NCBI GenBank assembly: GCA_041581405.1 | Contig: JBFIDI010000360.1 | Span: 1-6,139, forward strand | Source: CAISIP01 sp041581405 | GTDB lineage: Bacteria; Pseudomonadota; Gammaproteobacteria; Burkholderiales; Burkholderiaceae_C | Direction: 5' to 3' | DNA length: 6,139 nt | Shown: in pieces, positions 1 to 5,264 of the stretch | Position numbering within the stretch: position 1 is the stretch's first letter | Layout: each line of letters opens with the position of its first letter | Made by a program: the position numbers and the translations under genes | Notes under the pieces: generated by a model | Databases searched by the model: none | Seen by the model: only the letters and a program-made list of their open reading frames with translations | What the model was told of the DNA's origin: nothing

Positions 1-638
1 GCACAGTGCGTTGTAGCGCGCGGTCAGATCCTCCCGCGCATCGGCATCAAGATTGCGGAACGCCGCCGACAGGCTGTCGCTGCGATGCTCTCGCGGCGCA
101 CCGCCAAGCGCCCACAACGCGTTTTGCAGCCCCTCGGCGAGCGCCACATAGCTCTCGCCGCCGAGAATGACGTGCGCATGCTCGAACCCGGAGCAGGCCA
201 GCCTGAAGTGATACAGCCGATGGTCCAGTGGCGCGCCGACCACCGTGACGCCCAGGTCGGCCATCTCGGTGAAGTTCGATAGCCCCATGCGACCGGCTTC
301 GTGCTCCTGACGGAACACCACCTCCTTGTCCTGGCCGTTCAGCGCCCGCCAGGCGCGAATCCGCCGCTCGAGCGTTCGACGAACGCCGGGTGCGAGGTCC
401 GGATGGCGCCGCCGCAACTCGTCGAATATCGCCACAGCCCGAATGCCGGGAGCGCTGAGCAAAAGGGGACAACTTCGGCCTCGAAGAAATCGACGAGCGG
501 ATCGGGCCGTCGTCGTGCACGCGGGGTCTTCTTGTCGGACGGCAGTCGCGGGTCGTGCTCGATACGGTAAGCGGTGGCGACGCTGATTCCGGCCTGCGCT
601 GCCGCGACCGGCATCGCCTTGGAAAGTCTGAGCTTCAT
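1..638 (-). pseudogene. istA: IS21-family transposase IstA, N-terminal part, frameshifted and cut by the window edge
   Basis: The first frame starts at 638 (MKLRLSKAMP...), with GAGG six bases before the ATG, and shows a helix-turn-helix (AAAQAGISVATAYRIEHDP) and the basic linker KKTPRARRRPDP. After EVVP the family-like reading continues one frame over (SAPGIRAVAIFDELRRRHP, then RRIRAWRALNGQDKEVV, LDHRLYHFRL, FEHAHVILGGESYVALAEG, SLSAAFRNLDAD). The shift lies at the run 461-468 and looks like loss of one base. Downstream of it the frame stays open to base 1. IstA is the DDE transposase of IS21 elements and works with the ATPase IstB, which is not in the window. Where relatives have GLSDFT this copy reads GLSNF, probably losing the first catalytic Asp. 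The family call comes from recognised motifs; I consider the gene dead. Confidence 0.85.
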
Positions 639-918
639 GAACAACCTCATCTGATGATCGTGGATGTGACTTCCAGGCACGGACGGCCCTCGCAAGATCG
701 AGAAACCCCTTCGTACCTGACTTACCGCGATCACCGACAAGCACCCACCTCGGGCAGTTCGTCGCCAGTGCGGGCGGAAGGCTGTCGGGCTACGCCCTCC
801 ACCCTCCCGCCCGCACCAAAATTCTCACCTTGATTGACGCGCTCCTATCATCCTGATTGCCGCCGCCCACGCCAAATTGGGAATGAAGATGATCCCAGTC
901 GAAATCGCGGCCTGAAAC
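639..918. other. Non-coding stretch upstream of istA, probable IS21 terminal region
   Basis: No convincing gene is seen here. The stretch lies between the istA start and the recombinase stub at 919, so it should hold the terminal part of the IS21-type element and the junction with older DNA. I cannot place the IS tip or a target duplication. The only clear structure is the inverted repeat at 768-816. The minus-strand frame remains open to 740 upstream of the chosen istA start, but that extension has no ribosome-binding site and no recognisable protein motif. Confidence 0.5.
768..816. repeat. 10-bp perfect inverted repeat with nested stem
   Basis: GTGCGGGCGG (768-777) is the exact reverse complement of CCGCCCGCAC (807-816). 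Inside the 29-base interval a second stem, GGGC/GCCC (787-790 and 794-797), forms around a 3-base loop. There is no T-run on either side, so this is not a typical intrinsic terminator. It lies in the putative terminal region of the IS21-type element and could be a transposase-binding or transcription-insulating structure; the sequence does not decide which. Confidence 0.6.
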
Positions 919-1113
919 ATTCATTGCAAATCAATCACTTGGAGGGAGTTTCTTGAGAGGGCACAGTTGCTGTCACACGGTCGAACCAGCGGAGTGCAGC
1001 AGAAGCACTATGAGCGGCATCAGTTTATAGCGGAGAAAGCAGAGGCGCTGCTTTTGCTCGAGGGGCACTTGCGAGAGGTGTTCAGTGGGCCGAAGGCGCG
1101 GCGCGCGGTCTGA
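919..1113 (+). pseudogene. Tyrosine recombinase (phage-type integrase), C-terminal stub
   Basis: The frame opens after a stop at 913-915 and ends at TGA 1111-1113, giving about 64 residues. It contains LLSHG, matching the late-box histidine region of tyrosine recombinases, then SGVQQKHYERHQF, in which the Tyr of KHYER fits the catalytic nucleophile, then a family-like tail EKAEALLLLEGHL. The R...HxxR half of the active site is absent and there is no start codon, so this is the 3' remnant of an integrase gene cut off on its left, probably by the IS21-type insertion. It suggests the patch once belonged to an integrative element or prophage. Motif recognition only; no search could be run. Confidence 0.6.
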
Positions 1114-1189
1114 AACTTTTTAACCTTCCGGATCGCCCGAGGTTCTACCGCTTTCCAGCAATAGACCGGACATAGGTCAACGTCCCCTT

Positions 1190-1516
1190 GCGACCCACAT
1201 CGCCACCGCACCCGGCCAGGTTCGGTGCTGGGACATGACCTGCCTGCCGGCCAATGTGATGGGCCGCTGGTTCCACCTGTACCTGGACCTGTACAGCCGC
1301 AAGATCGTGGGCGCCGAGGTGCACGACAGTGACGACTCCGACCATGCCGTGCACCTGGTGCGCCGCACGGCGCTGGCCGAGAGCATCGCCACCATGGATA
1401 CCAAACCCGTGCTTCACGGCGACAACGGTTCTACCCTGAAGGCCACGACGGTGCTGGCGATGCTGCAATGGCTGGGCGTCAAGCCGTCGTACTCGCGGCC
1501 CCGCGTCAGTGATGAC
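1190..1516 (+). pseudogene. IS3-family OrfB transposase, middle part (left half of the split gene)
   Basis: Recognisable OrfB reading starts near 1190 (THIATAPGQVRCWDMTCLPA) and runs through LYLDLYSRKIVG, HLVRRTALAES, KPVLHGDNGSTLKATTVLAML and GVKPSYSRPRVSDD to the junction at 1517. The first catalytic Asp is in CWDM (1232-1234) and the second in HGDNGS (1421-1423). OrfA and the OrfB N-terminus are missing; 1114-1189 shows nothing I can identify. Compared with the relatives I remember, two residues are missing between HLYL and DLYS, an apparent 6-bp loss. Past the junction the frame continues in foreign DNA to a stop at 1568-1570. The remaining third of the gene lies from 4865 on. Confidence 0.85.
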
Positions 1517-1545
1517 AAGGACTACGCTTCATACTGCACCTCCTT
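1501..1545. other. Left attachment junction of the element
   Basis: The host orfB sequence ends at the AA core (1517-1518). Element DNA follows as 14 bp and then ACTGCACC at 1533-1540. The first 16 element-side bases, counted from AA, match the displaced right half of the target at 10 of 16 positions (pattern AA.G.CTA.GC...AT), so the arm partly mimics the half-site it replaced. This end also encodes the end of the recombinase and, overlapping it, the orphan ribosome-binding site and ATG. Recombinase-binding arms are inferred from symmetry, not shown. Confidence 0.75.
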
Positions 1546-3613
1546 CGAACGATCTGGTACGGGGACCTGACTTCGGCGGGTGCAATGCGGGCTTTGCGCC
1601 TAGTGTCGCGTGCTGAGAATAATTGTTCGGCGGCTCGTACAGGCATTCGTTCTTGTCGCTGTATGGGTGCGCACGAAGCAGGCCGCGCTGCAGCCACCTC
1701 TTGACCGTCGTGGTCGTGACCTGCAACTTCTCAGCCATTTCTTGCATCGTCAATAGCCCACGCTCGCGCAGGCGGTCATAGCGTGGCTGGAGATGGTAGG
1801 TGAACGCCAGACGCGTAACGAGCCGAGAGTTGAACGACACGCCGCCTCCCGACTTCACTCCACGCGCATTGAGGATGGTCGCGATTTGCAGGACCGTGTG
1901 GTCGTTTAACAGTCGGTCGATCTCGCCGATGACGGCTGCAGGCGTCAGGCGCATTTGCCATGAGGGCAGTGGCAGTGGGACTTGCAATGTCCGGCACGCA
2001 CCGCCCTTGAAGCGAACCTGCAAGTTGATCTGTTCACCGCGATTCAATGTCACGTCCTCCAACAGCAGTCGGACCATGCGTTTGCGCTCACGGTCGGGCG
2101 TAGCGGGGTCGCTCCACAAGCGCGGGAAGTCAGATGCCAGTGCCAGGATCGCGCTGTGTTGCTCGTTCGTCAACTCGTGCGCGTCCTGCTCGCGGCGGCG
2201 CGCGTATTCCTCGTGCGCTTCGCTCAGGGCACGTAGCGTCTCGTTCCAATGCGCTTCCAGCGAATCGGCGACCAAGCGGTTGTCGGGGTCCACGCGCATG
2301 TAGCGGCGCTGTGCCAGCTCGCACTCGTACTGCGCGCGCTCAACCTGAGCATGTCGCAGGCGGTCGGCTTCTTCGAGGCGTGACTGCAACTCGCGTTGCA
2401 CCTGCAGCGTCACCTCAAGCGCGACCGGGTTGACCGCCTCGACGAGCATGGCGCCAATAGCCCGATCGACGCATGCTCCCGGAACGATCTGGCAAACCGC
2501 GTCGGCATGTTCAATGCGCTCGCGCATGCACTTGTACTGGGGATAGAGCTTACCGTTTACGCTGTGATAGCCAATCGACATGCGTCGGCCACAGCGCCCG
2601 CACATCACCATGCCTTGCAGCAACGCGGGCCCCTCGCGCGGCGGACCACGGTGCCGATCGCTGCCGATCGCCTGCGCGCTCTCATGAAGTCGCCGCTGAT
2701 TGCTCTCGTACTCGTCCCAGGAAATGTAGCCCGCGTGTGCATCGGGAATCAATGCGAACCATTGTTCGCGGGGCACGCGTTGTAGGTGAACGAGGCCGTC
2801 CACGTTGCGCTGCGCGTGTTGGCGACCGTAGACGAAGGCGCCGGCATATCGTGGGTTGTGCAGCACGCGAAGTACCTGGCTGTGATCGAGCTCGCCCCAG
2901 AGCAATTCTCTCCTGCGCGCGCCTTGGGGACAGCGTCGCGGAAACACCAGGTGCTCGAGCCGCGCAGCCTTGACCGTGGCACAGGCCGAACCTGTGCGCG
3001 CGAACGTCGCGAACAGCCACCGCAGGCAATGCTGCACTTGGCGATCCGGATCCAGGCCCAGCACACCCTCGCTGTTGTAAGTCAAGCCCACGGGAGGGCG
3101 CATCTCCAACTCACCGCGACGGGCCTTGTTCAGGATGCCGCCCTGCAGGCGCGCCCGAAGCACATGCAATTCGGCCTCGCTCATCGTGCCCTTGAGTCCG
3201 AGCAGCAGTCGATCGTTGAAGTGCGCCGGGTCGTACGCACCGTCTTCATCGCAAATCAATGTATTGGTCAGCGCGCAGATCTCGAGCAACCGGTGCCAGT
3301 CCATCGAGTTGCGCGCCAGACGCGAGACCTCCAAGCCGAGCACGATGCCGGCATGCCCCATGCCGACCTCGGTCACGAGGCGCTGGAAGCCCTCGCGGTC
3401 CGATGACGCACCAGACTGGCCGAGATCGCTGTCGATCACGATGACGCGATCTTCGGCCCAGCCGAGCGCCACCGCACGCTGGCGCAGGCCATACTGGCGC
3501 TTGGTACTCTCGGTGTTCTCCAGCACTTGGCGCAGCGTCGACTGACGCACGTAAACGTAGGCGTTGCGCTTGAGGTGGCTGGCCTGCACTTTCTGATGCG
3601 GATCGTTCATCAT
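1529..3613 (-). CDS. Large serine recombinase (element integrase/excisionase)
   Basis: The protein is 694 aa from the ATG at 3613-3611, chosen because AGGAGG lies seven bases upstream and the ATG overlaps the stop of the preceding gene (ATGA). A longer open frame to 3691 has no such support. The resolvase catalytic domain is at about residues 17-164, with nucleophile Ser25 in YVRQSTLRQ and the arginine motif VSRLARN at about 96-102. A recombinase domain follows at about 175-300, with HNPRYAGAFVYGR near 252-264. A zinc ribbon has Cys338/341 (CGRC) with Cys362 and Cys374; a predicted coiled coil covers about 400-480. A MerR/excisionase-like HTH near 620-645 (LTMQEMAEKLQVTTTTVKRW) precedes the tail. 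It should cut and rejoin att sites through a Ser-DNA intermediate. The stop is 12 bp from the crossover and overlaps the orphan ATG of the DUF5372-like gene. It appears intact. Confidence 0.93.
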   Translation of the reverse strand: MMNDPHQKVQASHLKRNAYVYVRQSTLRQVLENTESTKRQYGLRQRAVALGWAEDRVIVIDSDLGQSGASSDREGFQRLVTEVGMGHAGIVLGLEVSRLARNSMDWHRLLEICALTNTLICDEDGAYDPAHFNDRLLLGLKGTMSEAELHVLRARLQGGILNKARRGELEMRPPVGLTYNSEGVLGLDPDRQVQHCLRWLFATFARTGSACATVKAARLEHLVFPRRCPQGARRRELLWGELDHSQVLRVLHNPRYAGAFVYGRQHAQRNVDGLVHLQRVPREQWFALIPDAHAGYISWDEYESNQRRLHESAQAIGSDRHRGPPREGPALLQGMVMCGRCGRRMSIGYHSVNGKLYPQYKCMRERIEHADAVCQIVPGACVDRAIGAMLVEAVNPVALEVTLQVQRELQSRLEEADRLRHAQVERAQYECELAQRRYMRVDPDNRLVADSLEAHWNETLRALSEAHEEYARRREQDAHELTNEQHSAILALASDFPRLWSDPATPDRERKRMVRLLLEDVTLNRGEQINLQVRFKGGACRTLQVPLPLPSWQMRLTPAAVIGEIDRLLNDHTVLQIATILNARGVKSGGGVSFNSRLVTRLAFTYHLQPRYDRLRERGLLTMQEMAEKLQVTTTTVKRWLQRGLLRAHPYSDKNECLYEPPNNYSQHATLGAKPALHPPKSGPRTRSFEGGAV
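1530..1545 (-). promoter_or_regulatory. Orphan Shine-Dalgarno and start codon for the DUF5372-like gene across the attachment site
   Basis: On the minus strand AAGGAGGTG (1545-1537) is followed after TGCAGT by ATG (1532-1530), with six bases between AGGAGG and ATG. The ATG overlaps the recombinase stop as ATGA, the usual sign of translational coupling. In the integrated state the ATG opens only MKRSPCHH and stops at 1506-1508 in host DNA. When the element ends are joined it reads MKRSP-W-REQTT and continues in frame through the DUF5372-like body at 4865-4572. The design matches the recombinase's own start (AGGAGGTG, then an ATG overlapping the previous stop). I read it as the real start of that gene in the circular form. 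Confidence 0.75.
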
Positions 3614-3867
3614 GCGATCACCTCCTGACGGGCAAACAGAGCCATGTTGGCCAAGATCGTCGCCACCTCTCTGTGCAGTTGCGCAGGACAAGTCTCCTGG
3701 TCATTCGGCACCTGTGTCGGAACCGGCGGCGGCGCAGGCGCCACGCATTGGCTCCATGCCTGCATCCAGGCACTCATGCCACGACGCATGAGCAACGCCA
3801 AGCCATGCCCGTGCGCGCCGTAGCGCCCGAGGACTTGGCGGCGCAGTTCCTCGTAGCGAACGATCAA
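3610..3867 (-). CDS. Small conserved-looking protein between the HTH gene and the recombinase gene
   Basis: The frame ends FARQEVIA with TGA at 3612-3610, overlapping the recombinase ATG. Its last codons carry the recombinase ribosome-binding site, so the two should be translationally coupled. The start is uncertain: no ATG or GTG is suitably placed. I chose TTG at 3867 (LIVRYEELRRQVL...), giving 85 aa, although it lacks a good ribosome-binding site. The alternative is no separate start but a -1 frameshift from the HTH gene at the A9 run, which enters exactly this frame. The protein has YEELRRQVLGRY and GHGLALLMRRGMSAWMQAW, both probably helical, a Pro-rich linker, and an acidic-to-hydrophobic C-terminal helix. 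I recall similar small genes beside this recombinase type but know no function; a recombinase accessory or directionality factor is a guess. Confidence 0.65.
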   Translation of the reverse strand: MIVRYEELRRQVLGRYGAHGHGLALLMRRGMSAWMQAWSQCVAPAPPPVPTQVPNDQETCPAQLHREVATILANMALFARQEVIA

Positions 3868-3903
3868 GCCATCGTTGCGCTGCGCACGCGCCGGCGAAGT
3901 GCA

Positions 3904-3929
3904 CGCTGAATTCAGCGCCGTTTTTTTTT
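3904..3929 (-). promoter_or_regulatory. A9 slippery run followed by a palindrome: candidate -1 frameshift site
   Basis: On the minus strand the HTH gene ends CGC AAA AAA AAA CGG CGC TGA. The nine A's (3929-3921) contain the heptamer A AAA AAA. A -1 slip gives KKK-TALNSACTS and continues open to the stop of the small gene at 3610, a fusion of about 255 aa. Three bases after the run is the perfect 14-bp palindrome CGCTGAATTCAGCG (3917-3904), which includes the zero-frame stop. The palindrome would form only a short stem and the spacer is shorter than usual, so the stimulator is weak. Run and frame are facts; frameshifting is inference. Confidence 0.4.
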
Positions 3930-4376
3930 GCGCAGCAACTGTCGCTCGATGCTGCGCGGATGGACCCGTGCCCCGAAGCGCTCGCGCACCCATTCGGCCA
4001 GGTCGACCGCGCGCACGCCGGGGTTGGCGATACGCGCCTCGGTCACGAACTGCATGACTGCCGGCGTAAGCTTGTGGGCGCCATGCGGCCCGGGCTTGTT
4101 GCGGATCAGGGCCGCCAGGCCGCCTTGCTCGAACGCTGCCTGAGCCTGGTAGAACGCGGGGCGTGAAAAACCGCAGGCCTTGGCCGCCTCGCTGATCGGG
4201 CGCTTGTCGACACTGACCAGCCGCAACATCTCGTACTTGACCTGCAGCAGGTCGTGGGGATCGAAGAATTCGACGGTCGCGAACAGCGTGTGCGTGACGC
4301 CATCCGGACGGGGGTTGAGCGTGGCGTGCTGTTGCAGGACGGCCAGCTTGTCTTGCTTGCTTCGATCTTCCGGCAT
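3912..4376 (-). CDS. Helix-turn-helix protein, first gene of the recombinase operon
   Basis: The product is 154 aa from ATG 4376-4374. After an N-terminal segment ending FFDPHDLLQVKYEMLR there is a clear HTH at about residues 58-82 (ISEAAKACGFSRPAFYQAQA). A second helical region follows at about 102-146 (LTPAVMQFV, VRAVDLAEWV, RFGARVHPRSIERQL), like the paired HTH domains at the front of IS630/IS481-type transposases. It has no catalytic domain. The C-terminus is very basic (RKKKRR). It sits about 23 bases after a predicted transcription start and leads the small gene and the recombinase. I expect a DNA-binding regulator or an att-binding accessory factor; the palindrome within its promoter is a possible operator. 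No strong Shine-Dalgarno precedes the ATG. Confidence 0.85.
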   Translation of the reverse strand: MPEDRSKQDKLAVLQQHATLNPRPDGVTHTLFATVEFFDPHDLLQVKYEMLRLVSVDKRPISEAAKACGFSRPAFYQAQAAFEQGGLAALIRNKPGPHGAHKLTPAVMQFVTEARIANPGVRAVDLAEWVRERFGARVHPRSIERQLLRKKKRR

Positions 4377-4405
4377 GGTGAAGTCGATCAGAACATGTAA
4401 GTACG

Positions 4406-4433
4406 ATTATGTGCACATCTGAACCAATGTCAA
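4406..4433 (-). promoter_or_regulatory. Predicted sigma70 promoter of the element operon
   Basis: On the minus strand a perfect -35 TTGACA (4433-4428) is followed after 16 bases by CATAAT (4411-4406), matching five of six positions of the -10 consensus. Transcription would start near 4399, about 23 bases before the HTH gene start. The region 4377-4571 holds no gene I believe in and is clearly more AT-rich than its surroundings, as expected for a control region. Confidence 0.65.
4409..4418. promoter_or_regulatory. Perfect 10-bp palindrome inside the promoter, candidate operator
   Basis: ATGTGCACAT reads the same on both strands and covers the end of the -10 element and part of the spacer. A repressor bound here would block the promoter. 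The obvious candidate ligand is the element's own HTH protein, giving autoregulation. Position and symmetry are seen; the binding protein is inferred. Confidence 0.4.
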
Positions 4434-4571
4434 GTGGATTGAGTGCATTGCCTAGGAGAATAGAGCGATTGAAGTAGATTGTTGTCCCCGAACTCCTACA
4501 GCCAATCAGCGAGATGAACATAAACAACATTACACTATGCACAGAATTGGCTTTACACCAGGCGCGTCGAC

Positions 4572-4865
4572 TCATGGCGTCAATCTCCTGATCATCTGTG
4601 CAAGATCGAGCAATTCCCGGACTCGAAATGCGGCCCGACCGGCAGCCATCGTGTTGAAGGGATCCTCGGCGATCAAGTCGGTCCAGACCGCCGGCACCGA
4701 GCGCAAACGGCCCGTGGCGTCATGGAAGGTGGCCCTGTCCTCGTGCCAGTTCAAGCCATGCATGACCAGGTCGAACTCCCGGCCAAACAGTGGGTGATGC
4801 GGGTGCGTTATTCGTACGGTACGGTGCCCAACTGCACCATCGGGTGCAGTTGTCTGCTCACGCCA
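4572..4865 (-). CDS. DUF5372-like gene body without its start (5' end lies at the other end of the element)
   Basis: The frame encodes WREQTTAPDGAVGHRT, then VRITHPHHPLFGREFDLV, NWHEDRATFHD, GRLRSVPAVWTDL, DPFNTMAAGRAAFRV and RELLDLAQMI, stopping at TGA 4574-4572. The THPxHPLxGREF, NWxEDR..FHD and W.D...DPF..AAGR motifs match my memory of DUF5372, a small family of unknown function seen beside such recombinases. Between the crossover (4865) and the conserved part there is no ATG, GTG or TTG in frame. Joined to the left end, the gene gains AAGGAGGTG and ATG and becomes 102 aa. In the integrated state the frame continues antisense into the IS3 remnant up to a TTG at 5240, so a 222-residue artefact could be read there. 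Function unknown; the motif call is moderately sure, the split is clear. Confidence 0.75.
   Translation of the reverse strand, partial: WREQTTAPDGAVGHRTVRITHPHHPLFGREFDLVMHGLNWHEDRATFHDATGRLRSVPAVWTDLIAEDPFNTMAAGRAAFRVRELLDLAQMIRRLTP
4829..4852. repeat. 10-bp perfect inverted repeat in the right arm of the attachment site
   Basis: CAACTGCACC (4829-4838) and GGTGCAGTTG (4843-4852) are exact reverse complements around ATCG. The inner copy GGTGCAGT (4843-4850) is the one that matches the left-end arm at equal distance from the AA core; the second copy exists only on this side. It may be an additional recombinase site or, in RNA, a hairpin near the start of the DUF5372-like message. A further small dyad, CGTAC-G-GTACG, lies at 4813-4823. 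Confidence 0.75.
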
Positions 4866-4880
4866 ACGCCTATGCGGAAT
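4829..4880. other. Right attachment junction of the element
   Basis: Element DNA ends at the AA core (4865-4866), and host orfB resumes with the codons for N-A-Y-A-E-S. Reading inward on the minus strand: TT, 14 bases, then ACTGCACC, matching the left end in spacing. In a circle the joined site would be GGTGCAGT-N14-TT-N14-ACTGCACC, 46 bp with dyad symmetry of its arms and a non-palindromic TT/AA centre, as a directional serine recombinase needs. Confidence 0.75.
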
Positions 4881-5228
4881 CGTTGTTCCGCACGGCCAAA
4901 TACCGGCCCGAGTTCCCCACCCAGGGCTTCGCCAACCTGGAGGCGGCCAGGGCCTGGGCGGATGAATTCGTGCGTTGGTATGAACGTCGATCATCGTCAC
5001 AGCGGCATCCGGTACGTCAGTCCGCAGCAGCGCCACACCGGCGCCGACCGGGCCATCCTGGCGGCTCGGCACCAGTTGTACGCCCAGGCAAGACAACGCA
5101 ACCCAGCGCGCTGGTCCGGCAACACGCGGGACTGGTCGCACATCGGCGTGGTCACCCTCAATCCGGAGTGTGACTCGGTGCTGAACCCGGCTGTTGGCAA
5201 TCAACATATCGAGCAGAAAGCTGCGTGA
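4865..5228 (+). pseudogene. IS3-family OrfB transposase, C-terminal part (right half of the split gene)
   Basis: This resumes the gene left at 1516: NAYAESLFRTAKYRPEFP, FANLEAARAWADEFVRWY, then after an extra G at 4982 the frame moves by one and continues NVDHRHSGIRYVSP, ILAARHQLYAQARQRNPARW, SHIGVVTLNPECDSV and ends at TGA 5226-5228. The catalytic Glu is in AYAES (4877-4879), so the insertion separates it by 3.3 kb from the two Asp codons. The 1-bp insertion is a second lesion and would kill the protein even after precise excision. The terminal region of this IS should follow (GAGGCGACAACTACCTTGAC, 5231-5250), ending before the next remnant at 5265. Confidence 0.87.
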
Positions 5229-5264
5229 CTGAGGCGACAACTACCTTGACGTGCGTGCGCCGGC

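Larger units (their letters stand above)
1517..4866 (-). mobile_element. Serine-recombinase element inserted in an IS3-family orfB
   Basis: Both limits follow from the interrupted host gene. Left flank GTCAGTGATGAC-AA plus right flank AA-CGCCTATGCG, sharing one AA, gives an unbroken frame encoding SDDNAYAES. AA therefore occurs at both ends (1517-1518 and 4865-4866), as expected from a serine recombinase making 2-bp staggered cuts; CAA is also shared, so the core is 2-3 bp. Inside, ACTGCACC sits 14 bp from each AA in inverted orientation. Gene content, all on the minus strand: HTH protein, small protein, large serine recombinase, and a start-less DUF5372-like gene at the right end. No resistance or metabolic cargo is present. 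The element has no IS-type terminal repeats of the DDE kind. Confidence 0.88.

Noticed and set aside
461..468. Programmed frameshift in istA at CCCCTTTT
   Set aside because: The heptamer does not fit X XXY YYZ slippage in the zero frame and IS21 IstA is not known to need one; a simple 1-bp deletion explains it.
47..520. 157-codon minus-strand frame within the IS21 remnant
   Set aside because: Arg/Gly/Ala-rich third frame; the transposase motifs are in the two other frames on either side of the frameshift.
2396..3545. Several long plus-strand open frames opposite the recombinase gene
   Set aside because: Antisense shadows in GC-rich DNA with skewed composition and no motifs.
1614..3691. Recombinase start at 3691, 26 codons further upstream
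   Set aside because: That extension overlaps the small gene and has no ribosome-binding site. The ATG at 3613 has AGGAGG at seven bases and an ATGA overlap.
3904..3917. CGCTGAATTCAGCG as an intrinsic terminator after the HTH gene
   Set aside because: It is short, has no T-run after it on the coding strand, and lies inside a tightly spaced operon.
3610..4575. A 321-codon minus-strand frame starting at an ATG that overlaps the stop of the DUF5372-like gene
   Set aside because: Its first 65 or so codons cover the promoter region and its middle is a low-complexity shadow of the HTH gene in another frame. Only the last part (small protein) is convincing.
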